Source of the DNA: Pedobacter frigoris
GTDB taxonomy: Bacteria; Bacteroidota; Bacteroidia; Sphingobacteriales; Sphingobacteriaceae
Direction of reading: 5' to 3'
DNA length: 64,000 bases
Assembly (NCBI RefSeq): GCF_005116445.1
Contig: NZ_SWBQ01000002.1
Coordinates: 124,001-188,000, forward strand
The notes under the pieces were generated by a model. It did no database searches, was not told the DNA's origin, and was given only the letters and a program-made list of their open reading frames with translations. Positions 36,433 through 44,773 of the stretch are shown in pieces. A program made the position numbers and the translations under genes. Numbering within the stretch: position 1 is the first letter of the stretch; each line of letters opens with the position of its first letter.

Positions 36433-38157
36433 ATGATCCGATTTCTTTTAACATTCACTGTTTTACTCATATCCTCATTAACAGCTCAAAGCCAGCAAAT
36501 ATTCAGCAACAGCAAATACCCACTGGTCGATTTTAGAGCTCCCTTAGACTTGGTACCACCTGCACTTGCCGGCTCTTTTGGAGAGTTAAGAGCCAATCAC
36601 TTCCATTCCGGAATGGACTACAGAACCAATCAACGTGAAGGGTATCCTGTCTATGCTATTGCAGATGGCTACATTTCGAGGTTACGTATTCAGAATAGTG
36701 GCTTTGGCCTTGCGCTTTACATCAATCATCCAAATGGATACACTTCTGTATATGGCCATTTACAGCGATTTGGCGCTAAAATAGCCCAGCAGGTTAAGTC
36801 AATACAATACCAGAAGAAATCTTACGAAATTGATGAATTTCCGAACTCGCTGTTGATACCAGTCCGCAAAGGAGACGTCATAGCCTACACAGGAAATACC
36901 GGCAGTTCTGGCGGCCCCCACCTGCATTTTGAGATCAGGAATACAAAAACTGAAGCCACAATAAATCCTCAGCTTTTCGGCCTGGATATCCCTGACAATG
37001 TTCCTCCAGTCATTTATTCAATGTATATATACCGTTTAAATAAAAAAACTTTTAATCAATCCATTCCAAAACAATATTTCCAGGTAACGGGTGCAAATGG
37101 GACCTACCGTCTCAACAAAGTAAACACCATCAACCTAAGCGGAGAGGTTGGTTTCGGGATTGTAGCTACTGACAAGCACAATGGCGCATCAGGAACCAAC
37201 GGGGTGTATTCAATAGAACTTGAATTGGACGACAAGCCGGTATACACTTCCGCACTCGAAAGATTTCAGTTTGAGAACAGCAAGGCTATCAATTCACACA
37301 TCGATTATCCAACTTACATCACAACCAAAAAAAGCATACAAAAAAGCTTTGTTGATCCGGGTAATCCACTTCAAATCTACAGCAACCTGATAAATAACGG
37401 CCGTATTGAATTTACGGATGGAGAACTTCATAAACTTAAGTACACGATCACCGACGGCAAAGGGAATAAAAGCATACTTTCATTTATCGTTCAATCAGAC
37501 GCAAAAGCCATTATCGATGCACCACAGCCTCCTGCTGGCTCAACCATTTATGCCTACAACAATTTAAATGAGTTTAACACACCTGAAGTAAAAGTAATTC
37601 TCCCGAAAGGAACACTGTATAATGAACTCAACTTTCAATATAAGAAACTACCAAAACCTGTTGTAAATGCTTATTCTGACATTCACCAGATCCACAACAA
37701 CCTGACACCTCTTCATACAGGTTTCGAGATATGGATAAAAGCAGACAGCACCTTAAATAAATATAAAGAAAAGGCCCTGATCGTAAACACAGGAAGAGGA
37801 TCGCAAGGCGGATATTTTGAAAATGGTTATGTAAAGGCCAAACCCAGAACCTTTGGCAGTTATTTTATTTCCATCGACACCTTACCGCCAACCATAATCC
37901 CTGTAAATATCGCCGATGGAAAAAACATGAATGGAATCTCCAAGATGTCATTCAAAATAAGAGACAACCTTTCAGGAATAAAGAGCTTTAACGGCTATAT
38001 AGACGGCAAATGGATCTTAATGGAATTTGATACAAAAACCGCCTCATTATGGCATACATTTGATGAAAAAACAACTTCAGGAAAACACACCCTCGAAGTC
38101 ATTGTTGCCGACATGAAAGACAATAACAAAAATTATTCAATTACTTTTTATAAATAA
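36433..38157 (+). CDS. M23-family peptidase (LytM/lysostaphin-like), envelope
   Basis: A 574-residue exported protein; signal peptide ends SLTAQSQ. The zinc peptidase domain lies at residues 50-175: His58 and Asp62 in HFHSGMDYR, then YGHL, then His163 and His165 in GPHLHFEI. The remaining 400 residues are beta-rich Ig-like domains without catalytic motifs (VGFGIVATDKHNGASGTNGVYSIEL). It probably cuts peptidoglycan cross-bridges during growth, or acts as an inactive scaffold if a ligand is missing, but all ligands look present. Confidence 0.9.
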   Translation: MIRFLLTFTVLLISSLTAQSQQIFSNSKYPLVDFRAPLDLVPPALAGSFGELRANHFHSGMDYRTNQREGYPVYAIADGYISRLRIQNSGFGLALYINHPNGYTSVYGHLQRFGAKIAQQVKSIQYQKKSYEIDEFPNSLLIPVRKGDVIAYTGNTGSSGGPHLHFEIRNTKTEATINPQLFGLDIPDNVPPVIYSMYIYRLNKKTFNQSIPKQYFQVTGANGTYRLNKVNTINLSGEVGFGIVATDKHNGASGTNGVYSIELELDDKPVYTSALERFQFENSKAINSHIDYPTYITTKKSIQKSFVDPGNPLQIYSNLINNGRIEFTDGELHKLKYTITDGKGNKSILSFIVQSDAKAIIDAPQPPAGSTIYAYNNLNEFNTPEVKVILPKGTLYNELNFQYKKLPKPVVNAYSDIHQIHNNLTPLHTGFEIWIKADSTLNKYKEKALIVNTGRGSQGGYFENGYVKAKPRTFGSYFISIDTLPPTIIPVNIADGKNMNGISKMSFKIRDNLSGIKSFNGYIDGKWILMEFDTKTASLWHTFDEKTTSGKHTLEVIVADMKDNNKNYSITFYK

Positions 38158-38161
38158 CCTC

Positions 38162-38629
38162 ATGAGTGAATTAAAAGAAGGCCAAAAAGCTCCTGATTTT
38201 TCGGCGAAAGATCAAAATGGAGATACCATATCCTTAAGCCAGTTTACAGGCAAAAAAGTAGTGCTTTATTTTTATCCAAAAGACGATACTCCCGGATGTA
38301 CAGCTGAAGCATGTGATTTCAGGGACAATTACCAGGGGCTGACAGCTCAGGGCATTGTTGTCCTCGGAGTAAGTGTAGATGATGAAAAATCACACCAAAA
38401 ATTTGCTGTAAAGCACAGTCTGCCATTTACTTTGATTGCCGACCCTGATAAAAAAATAGTTGAAGCCTACGGCGTGTGGGGTGAAAAGAACATGTATGGT
38501 AAAAAATATATGGGCACCAACAGGACTACTTTTCTCATCGATGAAAATGGAAATATTTCGCACATCATTAAAAAAGTAGACACCAAAAATTCAACTGCAC
38601 AAGTGCTGGAACTGCTGACCCAAAAATAG
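38162..38629 (+). CDS. bcp: Thioredoxin-dependent thiol peroxidase (Bcp/PrxQ)
   Basis: A 155-residue peroxiredoxin. The peroxidatic Cys46 sits in TPGCTAEAC, with the resolving Cys51 five residues later, the PrxQ arrangement. Opening LKEGQKAPDFSAKDQNGDTISLS and the YPKDDTPG loop are typical. It reduces peroxides with electrons from thioredoxin (trxA at 50.6 kb). Starts 4 bp after the M23 gene. Confidence 0.95.
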   Translation: MSELKEGQKAPDFSAKDQNGDTISLSQFTGKKVVLYFYPKDDTPGCTAEACDFRDNYQGLTAQGIVVLGVSVDDEKSHQKFAVKHSLPFTLIADPDKKIVEAYGVWGEKNMYGKKYMGTNRTTFLIDENGNISHIIKKVDTKNSTAQVLELLTQK

Positions 38630-38646
38630 CTTAAAACACAAGATCG

Positions 38647-38671
38647 GCTGCAGGTATTAACAACCTGCAGC
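38647..38671. terminator. Weak hairpin between bcp and the histidine kinase
   Basis: A 9-bp stem (38647-38655 with 38663-38671) and 7-nt loop midway between convergent stops. No T run on either side, so termination is uncertain. Confidence 0.4.
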
Positions 38672-38680
38672 TACAATCGT

Positions 38681-40252
38681 TTAAATCTGCTGCTCCGTCC
38701 TTACCAAAAACTGTATCTTTTCATACAGTTCCGCAGCCCTGAATGGCTTGGATATATAGTCATTCATTCCTGTTGACATACATTTTTCATATTCACCTTT
38801 GATGGTATAGGCAGTCATGGCAACTATTGGCACAAACCTTTTATAGGAGTCCATTTTACGAATTTGTATGGTGGCTTCATAACCATCCATTTCTGGCATC
38901 TGCAAGTCCATTAATATAATATCAAAATCAGCCTTATTGAATTTGTGTAAAGCGATCTTCCCATTCTCAGCAACAGTGGTATCATAACCATGTTTATGCA
39001 ATAATTTAAGCACCAGCAATTGATTAATCGCGTTGTCCTCGACAATGAGGACCTTTATCCCCTTACCGTCTTTCCTGTCATCTGCATTCTGACGCGAATT
39101 TCCTTCTATTCCTTTTTCATCATCAGGTAAATTTTGTGTTGAAAAAGGCAGACTAAAACAAAACTCCGATCCTCGTCCCAAAACGCTCTCCACGGATATT
39201 TTACCACCCTGTAAGGTGACCAGTTGCTTTACAATACTTAAGCCTACGCCGGTTCCCCCAAATTTGCGCGACATGCTATTTGTTCCCTGCTCAAAGACAT
39301 CAAAGATCTTATCAATTTTATCTGATGGTATCCCTATACCTGTATCTTTGATCCTGAACTCCACCACGACCTGATTTGAATCCTCTTCAGTTTTTGCTGC
39401 TGAAATTACAATGCCGCCCCGCTCTGTAAACTTGATCGCATTTGAAGTCAGGTTCAACAAGATTTGAGTAAGTTTCACAGAGTCGCCATAGAGCATCTTT
39501 GGTATATTTTCATCAATTGAATACGTTAACCCTACTTTTTTAAACCTGGCGTTAGGTTCAGTAAGCATAAAGATAGACTGGATCGTTTCATTCAAATTAA
39601 ATGGCAGGGCCATAAAATTAATTTCACCGGTTCCTATCCTTGAGAAATCCAGGATATCGTTAAAAGTCATCAGCAAATGATCACCTGATTTTATGATCAT
39701 TTTAATAGACTCCTGCTGATCCTTATCATTTAGGGATTCCTCTAAATGCCTGGCAAACCCGAGGATTGCATTCATCGGTGTACGGATCTCATGGCTCATG
39801 TTGATTAAGAAATGCTGTTTGGCTTTTTCAGATTGCTCAACACGTTCCTTTTCTTTGATCAAATGTTTTTCAGTAAGCTTTAGCTCTCTGATATTATTAT
39901 CCAATGTATCAGCCATATCATTAAAGGCTGTGGCAAGAATACCTATTTCATCTTTAGAGTAAACCTCTACGCGACTTCTCAGTTCGCCTCTTTTTATTCT
40001 TTCTGCTCCTGCGGTAATAGTATTAAGCGCTCTTTTCAGGCCGTAATTAACCGACAAAATGATCAATATGCTGGAAATCGCCGTTGTAATTGATACAGCG
40101 AGAAACACTTTCAATACAAGATCTGTTTTAGGTGATACCCATAGCACACAAATTTCTATAGTTACCAATAACGCTGTAAAACCTATTGTAAAATACAGTT
40201 TCCTGGAGATAGAAATATCATTCAGTCTCCTGCGTAAGTTGGAAATGAACAT
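38681..40252 (-). CDS. Hybrid histidine kinase-response regulator with HAMP
   Basis: A 523-residue inner-membrane protein. Two helices (about 20-40 and 46-69) are joined by only a few residues, so there is no periplasmic sensor domain. A HAMP domain (70-122), coiled coil, HisKA with His154 in SHEIRTPMN, HATPase_c (NAIKF N-box, DTGIGIP, FGGTGVGLSI), and a receiver domain with Asp449 in LMDLQMPEMDG follow. It may sense membrane state or cytosolic partners. No separate regulator gene or HPt domain is nearby, so the output is unknown. Confidence 0.93.
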   Translation of the reverse strand: MFISNLRRRLNDISISRKLYFTIGFTALLVTIEICVLWVSPKTDLVLKVFLAVSITTAISSILIILSVNYGLKRALNTITAGAERIKRGELRSRVEVYSKDEIGILATAFNDMADTLDNNIRELKLTEKHLIKEKERVEQSEKAKQHFLINMSHEIRTPMNAILGFARHLEESLNDKDQQESIKMIIKSGDHLLMTFNDILDFSRIGTGEINFMALPFNLNETIQSIFMLTEPNARFKKVGLTYSIDENIPKMLYGDSVKLTQILLNLTSNAIKFTERGGIVISAAKTEEDSNQVVVEFRIKDTGIGIPSDKIDKIFDVFEQGTNSMSRKFGGTGVGLSIVKQLVTLQGGKISVESVLGRGSEFCFSLPFSTQNLPDDEKGIEGNSRQNADDRKDGKGIKVLIVEDNAINQLLVLKLLHKHGYDTTVAENGKIALHKFNKADFDIILMDLQMPEMDGYEATIQIRKMDSYKRFVPIVAMTAYTIKGEYEKCMSTGMNDYISKPFRAAELYEKIQFLVRTEQQI

Positions 40253-40272
40253 AATAATGCGTTAAATTATGC

Positions 40273-40309
40273 AACCCTATTTTCTTTGCATATTGATAAA
40301 AATAGGGTT
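40273..40309 (-). promoter_or_regulatory. Hairpin in the leader of the histidine kinase gene
   Basis: An 11-bp inverted repeat (40273-40283 with 40299-40309) with 15-nt loop, 20 bp before the kinase ATG. It is separate from the transporter terminator at 40381-40415. Function unknown. Confidence 0.4.
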
Positions 40310-40380
40310 TTGCTAATAAATCCGCCTGTATTCAAGCTGTTCATTTCGTTCAACTGTAGCCAGCCGAAATACCAAAAAAA

Positions 40381-40415
40381 TCAGGGGGATGATCCTAATA
40401 GGATCATCCCCCTGA
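40381..40415 (-). terminator. Intrinsic terminator of the second FucP-like gene
   Basis: A perfect 16-bp stem (40381-40396 with 40400-40415), a 3-nt loop and a U run on the minus strand. Confidence 0.9.
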
Positions 40416-40437
40416 CAGCTATAAATTTAGTTAAGAA

Positions 40438-41721
40438 TTAACCTCTTGATTTAACTTTATGACCGGCTGAAGCAAAATAAACGATATATAAATAAGCCGG
40501 GATCATTGCATATAAAAATGCATGTTGGAAGTCTATATGTAATTCATCTTTCATATAACCATACAACAAAGGCCAAACCGCACCTCCTGCAATACCCATA
40601 ATCATAATTGCCGAGCCGGTTTTTGTAAACCTACCCAGGCCTTTAATGCCTAGCGGGAAAATAGCCGGCCACAATAATGAATTGGCCAGACCTAGCAAAG
40701 CAACAAACCAAAAGGAAACTACTCCGGTGGTAAACACAGAAAGCACAGTAAATAAAATACCCACACTAGTACATACCCTAAGCGCTGCTTGCTGGCTGAT
40801 GAATCTTGGGATCGTAATGATACCGATTAAGTAACCTACCAGCATAAATCCTAAAGTAAATGCAGTAGCATTATCTCTAAATACCTGAGGCACTGCACCC
40901 AGTTCCCTTGCATATGTTCCGATGATATCTCCTGCCATTACCTCTACAGCCACACAAAAGAAAATCGCCAGCGATCCTAAAAACAAATGCGGATAACTGA
41001 ATATAGTTTTAGAACTATTCGAAGCCTTTTCATTAACATCTTCCTCTTCAGTATTTACTTCAGGCAGGCTAACAAACTTAAGCCCTATTGCAAACACTGC
41101 CAGCATAATGGCCAATGCGATGTACGGTGCATGAAGCTGATCTAACAATTCATTTAAGATCGTTTGTTTCTCCACTTCAGTTGTAGCTTGTACCAGGCGC
41201 GCCTCAGCTGCATTTGCACCTTTTAAAAGCAGGCTACCGAGTACAATCGGTGCAATCATCCCAGCTGCCTTATTACAGAAACCGGCTATTGCTATACGTT
41301 GCGCGGCACTGTCAATTGGCCCGATGATACTTAGATAAGGATTCACTGCAGTTTGCAGCAAAGCCATACCAGAACCCTGTACAAAAATTGCTATCAGGAA
41401 GAGCACATAACTACTTTTTTCCGCTGCCGGAATAAATATTAAAGATCCTACCCCTAAAACTACTACACTGAGAACTAATCCATTATGGAAGCCGATCTTT
41501 TTAAGTATCCAAGAACTAGGAATTGCCAGGAAAAAGTAAGCAATGTAAGAAGCAAAGGTTACCAGAAATGCCTGTAAGTCACTGTCCAGATCAAATGCTT
41601 TTTTAGCGAATGGAATTAAAGAGCCATTGGCCCATGTTATAAAGCCTAAGATGAAATAAAACGCACAGCATATCACCATTGTAAATACAGGTGTTCTGTT
41701 TTGAGGTTGGATTTGGTTCAT
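40438..41721 (-). CDS. FucP-like sugar:H+ symporter (MFS), second copy
   Basis: A 427-residue FHS-family transporter with about 12 membrane segments. Signatures: YFILGFITWANGSLIPFAKKAF at the N-terminus and QGSGMALLQTAVNPYLSIIGP in the N-domain, GAVWPLLYGYMKD in the C-domain. It is a distant paralogue of the 11.6-kb transporter. Its upstream region has a perfect CAAACGTTTG palindrome, and the divergent lyase downstream in map order has a similar one, so the pair probably respond to the same sugar. Confidence 0.88.
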   Translation of the reverse strand: MNQIQPQNRTPVFTMVICCAFYFILGFITWANGSLIPFAKKAFDLDSDLQAFLVTFASYIAYFFLAIPSSWILKKIGFHNGLVLSVVVLGVGSLIFIPAAEKSSYVLFLIAIFVQGSGMALLQTAVNPYLSIIGPIDSAAQRIAIAGFCNKAAGMIAPIVLGSLLLKGANAAEARLVQATTEVEKQTILNELLDQLHAPYIALAIMLAVFAIGLKFVSLPEVNTEEEDVNEKASNSSKTIFSYPHLFLGSLAIFFCVAVEVMAGDIIGTYARELGAVPQVFRDNATAFTLGFMLVGYLIGIITIPRFISQQAALRVCTSVGILFTVLSVFTTGVVSFWFVALLGLANSLLWPAIFPLGIKGLGRFTKTGSAIMIMGIAGGAVWPLLYGYMKDELHIDFQHAFLYAMIPAYLYIVYFASAGHKVKSRG

Positions 41722-41811
41722 TAGTTGGTTTAGATTTAATTTTGTAAGGTGCTCAGTTTTTAAGTTATTAAAAAAACTTCAGGTGCTAAAGTATAAAAAT
41801 ATAAACAAGAT

Positions 41812-41819
41812 CAAATCTA
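41812..41819 (-). promoter_or_regulatory. -7 box of the second FucP-like gene
   Basis: TAGATTTG on the minus strand, about 90 bp before the ATG at 41721. Identical to the -7 box of the heparinase-like gene. Confidence 0.5.
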
Positions 41820-41830
41820 CTTTTTCTACG

Positions 41831-41840
41831 CAAACGTTTG
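41831..41840. promoter_or_regulatory. LacI-type operator, perfect palindrome CAAACGTTTG
   Basis: A 10-bp perfect palindrome with central CG typical of LacI/GalR-family operators, 11 bp upstream of the -7 box, in the spacer between -7 and -33. Binding here would affect polymerase loading directly. Confidence 0.55.
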
Positions 41841-41890
41841 TCTAAAAAACTTCTTATAATATAAATCTATATATGTCCTTTTAAAACCCT

Positions 41891-42622
41891 TTATACATAT
41901 AGCTTTTGCGCTTTTTCTATAAAGTAGCTGATCCGTTTAGTAGCCCCCGTTTCTTTCCTCACCACTTCCTCTCCGTTACTTTTAAGCTCTTTTTGCTCGT
42001 AAACTTCAAAATGCTTCGACAACTCATTGTCTTTCTTCCATCTAAAAAAATCAAAACTATAAACCCTGCATTCCTTTATAATTTTTTTCAGCTTTTCCTC
42101 TGGTATCTTTTCAATAATGCTTTCTGGATGTACTCTGCTGCGGTACAACACTTCATTCTTGATGATATTTCCTACTCCTGCAAAAATATTCTGATCCAGA
42201 AGCACATCACAGATCTTCTTAGGGCCCAGACTTTTTACTTTTTGAAGCGCTTTCGATGGATTCCACTGATCGCCCATTACATCTGCCTCCCAATCATAAA
42301 CCTCATCTAATGGTTGGTCAATACGCCTTACTGTACACACGTAGAAATAGACATCATCATCATTAAAATGCAATGCTATTTTTGGATTTACTTTCTTTGG
42401 TTTGTGAAGCTGATAGCTGCCAAACAATCCAAAATGAATCCTGATCGTGAAGTCGTTGAAACAGATAAAGAAATGCTTACCCCAGCTTTTAAAGTTCATT
42501 ATCTTCTTATGATGGATTGCATCCATGTCCACATCAGCATACCCTGATGCCTCTAAAACAATCTTATGTTTGAGGTAAGAGATCTTTTCTTTTAAAATGA
42601 CAATCGACGGTCCTTCTGGCAT
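41891..42622 (-). CDS. Fpg/Nei-family DNA glycosylase lacking the zinc finger
   Basis: A 243-residue base-excision repair glycosylase/lyase. Start is fixed by the obligatory Met-Pro-Glu-Gly: Pro2 is the nucleophile and Glu3 the acid. The helix-two-turn-helix is intact (LDQNIFAGVGNIIKNEVLYRSRVHPES). The last 60 residues contain no Cys4 zinc finger; a Lys/Arg-containing strand pair (ETGATKRISYFIEKAQ) may be a zincless finger as in NEIL1-like enzymes. The start codon is inside a perfect 19-bp hairpin. It lies 63 bp after the heparinase-like gene, same strand. Confidence 0.88.
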   Translation of the reverse strand: MPEGPSIVILKEKISYLKHKIVLEASGYADVDMDAIHHKKIMNFKSWGKHFFICFNDFTIRIHFGLFGSYQLHKPKKVNPKIALHFNDDDVYFYVCTVRRIDQPLDEVYDWEADVMGDQWNPSKALQKVKSLGPKKICDVLLDQNIFAGVGNIIKNEVLYRSRVHPESIIEKIPEEKLKKIIKECRVYSFDFFRWKKDNELSKHFEVYEQKELKSNGEEVVRKETGATKRISYFIEKAQKLYV

Positions 42623-42657
42623 AAGCTGGTTTTCTTATAAAACCAGCTTATGCCAGA
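42615..42657 (-). promoter_or_regulatory. 19-bp hairpin that sequesters the glycosylase start codon
   Basis: A perfect inverted repeat (42615-42633 with 42639-42657), 5-nt loop. In the minus-strand RNA the ATG at 42622-42620 lies in the 3' arm, fully paired. No U run follows it, so it is a poor terminator for the upstream lyase gene and a good candidate for translation control. Confidence 0.6.
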
Positions 42658-42685
42658 CAATGTTTTTATCCGGGGCTCAGGTTTT

Positions 42686-44584
42686 TTAAACGCCACTCAA
42701 TTCGACAATAATCCTGGCCTCGGAATTTTTAAAGGCTTTTGCCGGAATCCTGAATTCTAATCTTTTCAATCCCTCCACTTTCATATCATACTGCAGCGGC
42801 GGCGGATCTTTAGATACTATTTTGGGTTCCACATTTTTCAGGTCTTTAATCATCACCTTAAGTGACTTACCGTTTTGTCTTAGTAATACTCCCCCTTCAA
42901 TCACCTCAGCATCTGCCTGCGTCATCATTGCCCAGGTGATACTTTGCGTCTGATCAGACAATTTTAGAAGATCTTCAACGATTAAAGTCTTTGCGTCCTT
43001 TCTTTTAAAATTCCGCTTCGCAGAACCAAGCTGGCCTTTATAAATAGCGGTCAGGTCAAAACTTGCCTCCGGATTAGTTTTCGAATCTTTAAAATGAACC
43101 AGCGGAGCGAAACCACTTGGATTGTGCAACTGCTCATTGATGGTCAAGGTGCTATGTCCAAAGTTATTCTTACTCAATAACGTCCACCTTGGGCTGTTCT
43201 GCGCAGAATTCCACAATCCGTTTACTCCGATCACACTTTCCAACTGAAGGTAGTTCTGCATGCCAAGATCGACCGACCACCTCACTCCATTCAGTTCAAA
43301 TACAAAAGAGCCGGCATCCATATTTCCATGACTCAGGTTCGCCGCTCCTCCTTTTGCGCCCAGGTAAAAACCAGATTTATCGTTACTCCCGGCTCCGAAA
43401 ATTACCACCGGGTTTACTCCGTCTCCTTTATAGTTTATAGGGAGTTCTTTGCGATTTGTCTCTTTTGCTTTGACCATCCAGACCAGCGCCATTCCATTTA
43501 ATTTGGATGTATTTTTACCATCGGCAACTGATTTGCCAACCAAATCTTTCAGTTGATTTTTATCAAAATAAACAGCATTACCGGATTTATGTGCAAACCA
43601 GGATAACAATTCCTGATTTTCAAGATTGTTATCGCCTCCGCTTCCCGAATCAAAATAGTTGTAGTACAAGCCTGAAGGGCCTGCCAGTTTTTTCACAAAC
43701 AAGGCACTCTGAATGAATCCGGGTGATTGCGAAATTCCGAAATCAATACCAAAGGCACTTTCCAATGCAGAAATAGTAATCAATGTATATGTGGTGCCAT
43801 AAGCCCAATAAGACGCGCCCTCTGGATAAGCTCCATCAGGTGCATATGCCTTTAATGCCCTGGGAATATTTTTTAATGCCCTTGATATGATTTGCGCGGA
43901 TAGTTCAGGTTCCTGATCAGCAACAGCCACAGCTGCCGCTACCATGCCTCCATGGCACACCTGGTTCCAGTTATTGGTGCCTGAAATCCAGCCTTTGGGA
44001 TTTTCTTTTAAACTCGGTTTCAATGCCTTATCAATCAGCGCTGCTCTGACGATCTCCCTTGTAGACTGCGGTAAATCACCGATTGTCCAGTCTAATCCAA
44101 TTGAAACAGCATAGGCCATTTCGCCCACGTCCAAAAAATGATTGGGATTCCAGTCCGAATAGTCACATACATTCAGCAACTCGGCCTCCACACGCTTCAA
44201 AAAACGTGGCTCCTTTGAAATGGCGTAAACACTGGATAGTGTTCCTATCCGCTTTACCGCTTCTCTTGAAACGCCGAGCAGACGCCTCCCTTCCAGTTTT
44301 CTTTCTAAAACGGGAGTAGTTAAAAGTGCTTCTGCATTTTTGTACAGAAATTGGTAATAGGCTTTCAAGGCATCATCCTTAACTACGGTAGATTTAATTT
44401 CATTTAAAGCCTCATTAGTTAATATTAAATGAGGTCCTTTCTTTCTAAGATTTGCTTTGATCCATGCTGCTGTGACTACCGTATCAGCCAAAGAAGCTGA
44501 CTGATTTTGAAAGGCCAGAGCTGGAGTTACAGCTGTGATTAAAATGACCGTAAATAACACTATAGAGGATTTGATTAACTTCAT
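42686..44584 (-). CDS. Heparinase II/III-family polysaccharide lyase
   Basis: A 632-residue exported protein; signal peptide ends TPALAFQ. The N-terminal alpha/alpha toroid has NNWNQVCHGGM (204-214) with catalytic-type Asn and His, and EGASYWAYGTTY (255-266) with candidate Tyr. The C-terminal beta-sandwich has the heparinase II/III signature SHGNMDAGSFVFELNGVRW, with His419 and Asp423. Such enzymes (PL12, PL15, PL17, PL21) cleave uronic-acid polymers such as heparin or alginate by beta-elimination; the precise polymer is not readable. Likely controlled by the LacI-type operator at 44616-44629. Confidence 0.87.
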   Translation of the reverse strand: MKLIKSSIVLFTVILITAVTPALAFQNQSASLADTVVTAAWIKANLRKKGPHLILTNEALNEIKSTVVKDDALKAYYQFLYKNAEALLTTPVLERKLEGRRLLGVSREAVKRIGTLSSVYAISKEPRFLKRVEAELLNVCDYSDWNPNHFLDVGEMAYAVSIGLDWTIGDLPQSTREIVRAALIDKALKPSLKENPKGWISGTNNWNQVCHGGMVAAAVAVADQEPELSAQIISRALKNIPRALKAYAPDGAYPEGASYWAYGTTYTLITISALESAFGIDFGISQSPGFIQSALFVKKLAGPSGLYYNYFDSGSGGDNNLENQELLSWFAHKSGNAVYFDKNQLKDLVGKSVADGKNTSKLNGMALVWMVKAKETNRKELPINYKGDGVNPVVIFGAGSNDKSGFYLGAKGGAANLSHGNMDAGSFVFELNGVRWSVDLGMQNYLQLESVIGVNGLWNSAQNSPRWTLLSKNNFGHSTLTINEQLHNPSGFAPLVHFKDSKTNPEASFDLTAIYKGQLGSAKRNFKRKDAKTLIVEDLLKLSDQTQSITWAMMTQADAEVIEGGVLLRQNGKSLKVMIKDLKNVEPKIVSKDPPPLQYDMKVEGLKRLEFRIPAKAFKNSEARIIVELSGV

Positions 44585-44615
44585 GATATCGAGAATAATT
44601 TGGTTTGACCTATTA

Positions 44616-44629
44616 TGAAAACGTTTCCA
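44616..44629. promoter_or_regulatory. LacI-type operator upstream of the lyase gene
   Basis: On the minus strand the 14-bp TGGAAACGTTTTCA matches the LacI/GalR pattern TGnAAnCGnTTnCA with one arm mismatch. It abuts and overlaps the end of the -7 box (44628-44635), so a bound repressor would block transcription start. Confidence 0.6.
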
Positions 44630-44635
44630 AATCTA
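44628..44635 (-). promoter_or_regulatory. -7 box of the heparinase-like gene
   Basis: TAGATTTG on the minus strand, 43 bp before the ATG at 44584. Same sequence as the -7 box of the second FucP-like gene. Confidence 0.5.
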
Positions 44636-44739
44636 AATGTAGAAATAATTCTTTATTTCCTTTAAACCTCCATAAATACATTTCATCCAGATATTTACTT
44701 TTTTTCGAACTATCTGCATGAATACTTGCATAGTTTATA

Positions 44740-44747
44740 TAAGTTTG
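44740..44747 (+). promoter_or_regulatory. -7 box of the transketolase operon
   Basis: TAAGTTTG, 26 bp before the ATG at 44774. It lies downstream of an alternative ATG at 44726, so supports the shorter protein. Confidence 0.5.
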
Positions 44748-44773
44748 TCTTATTAATAAACAAACCCCAATTA

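Noticed and set aside
44726..44773. Longer N-terminus for transketolase N-terminal subunit
   Set aside because: It starts upstream of a -7 box and adds 16 residues not seen in the family.
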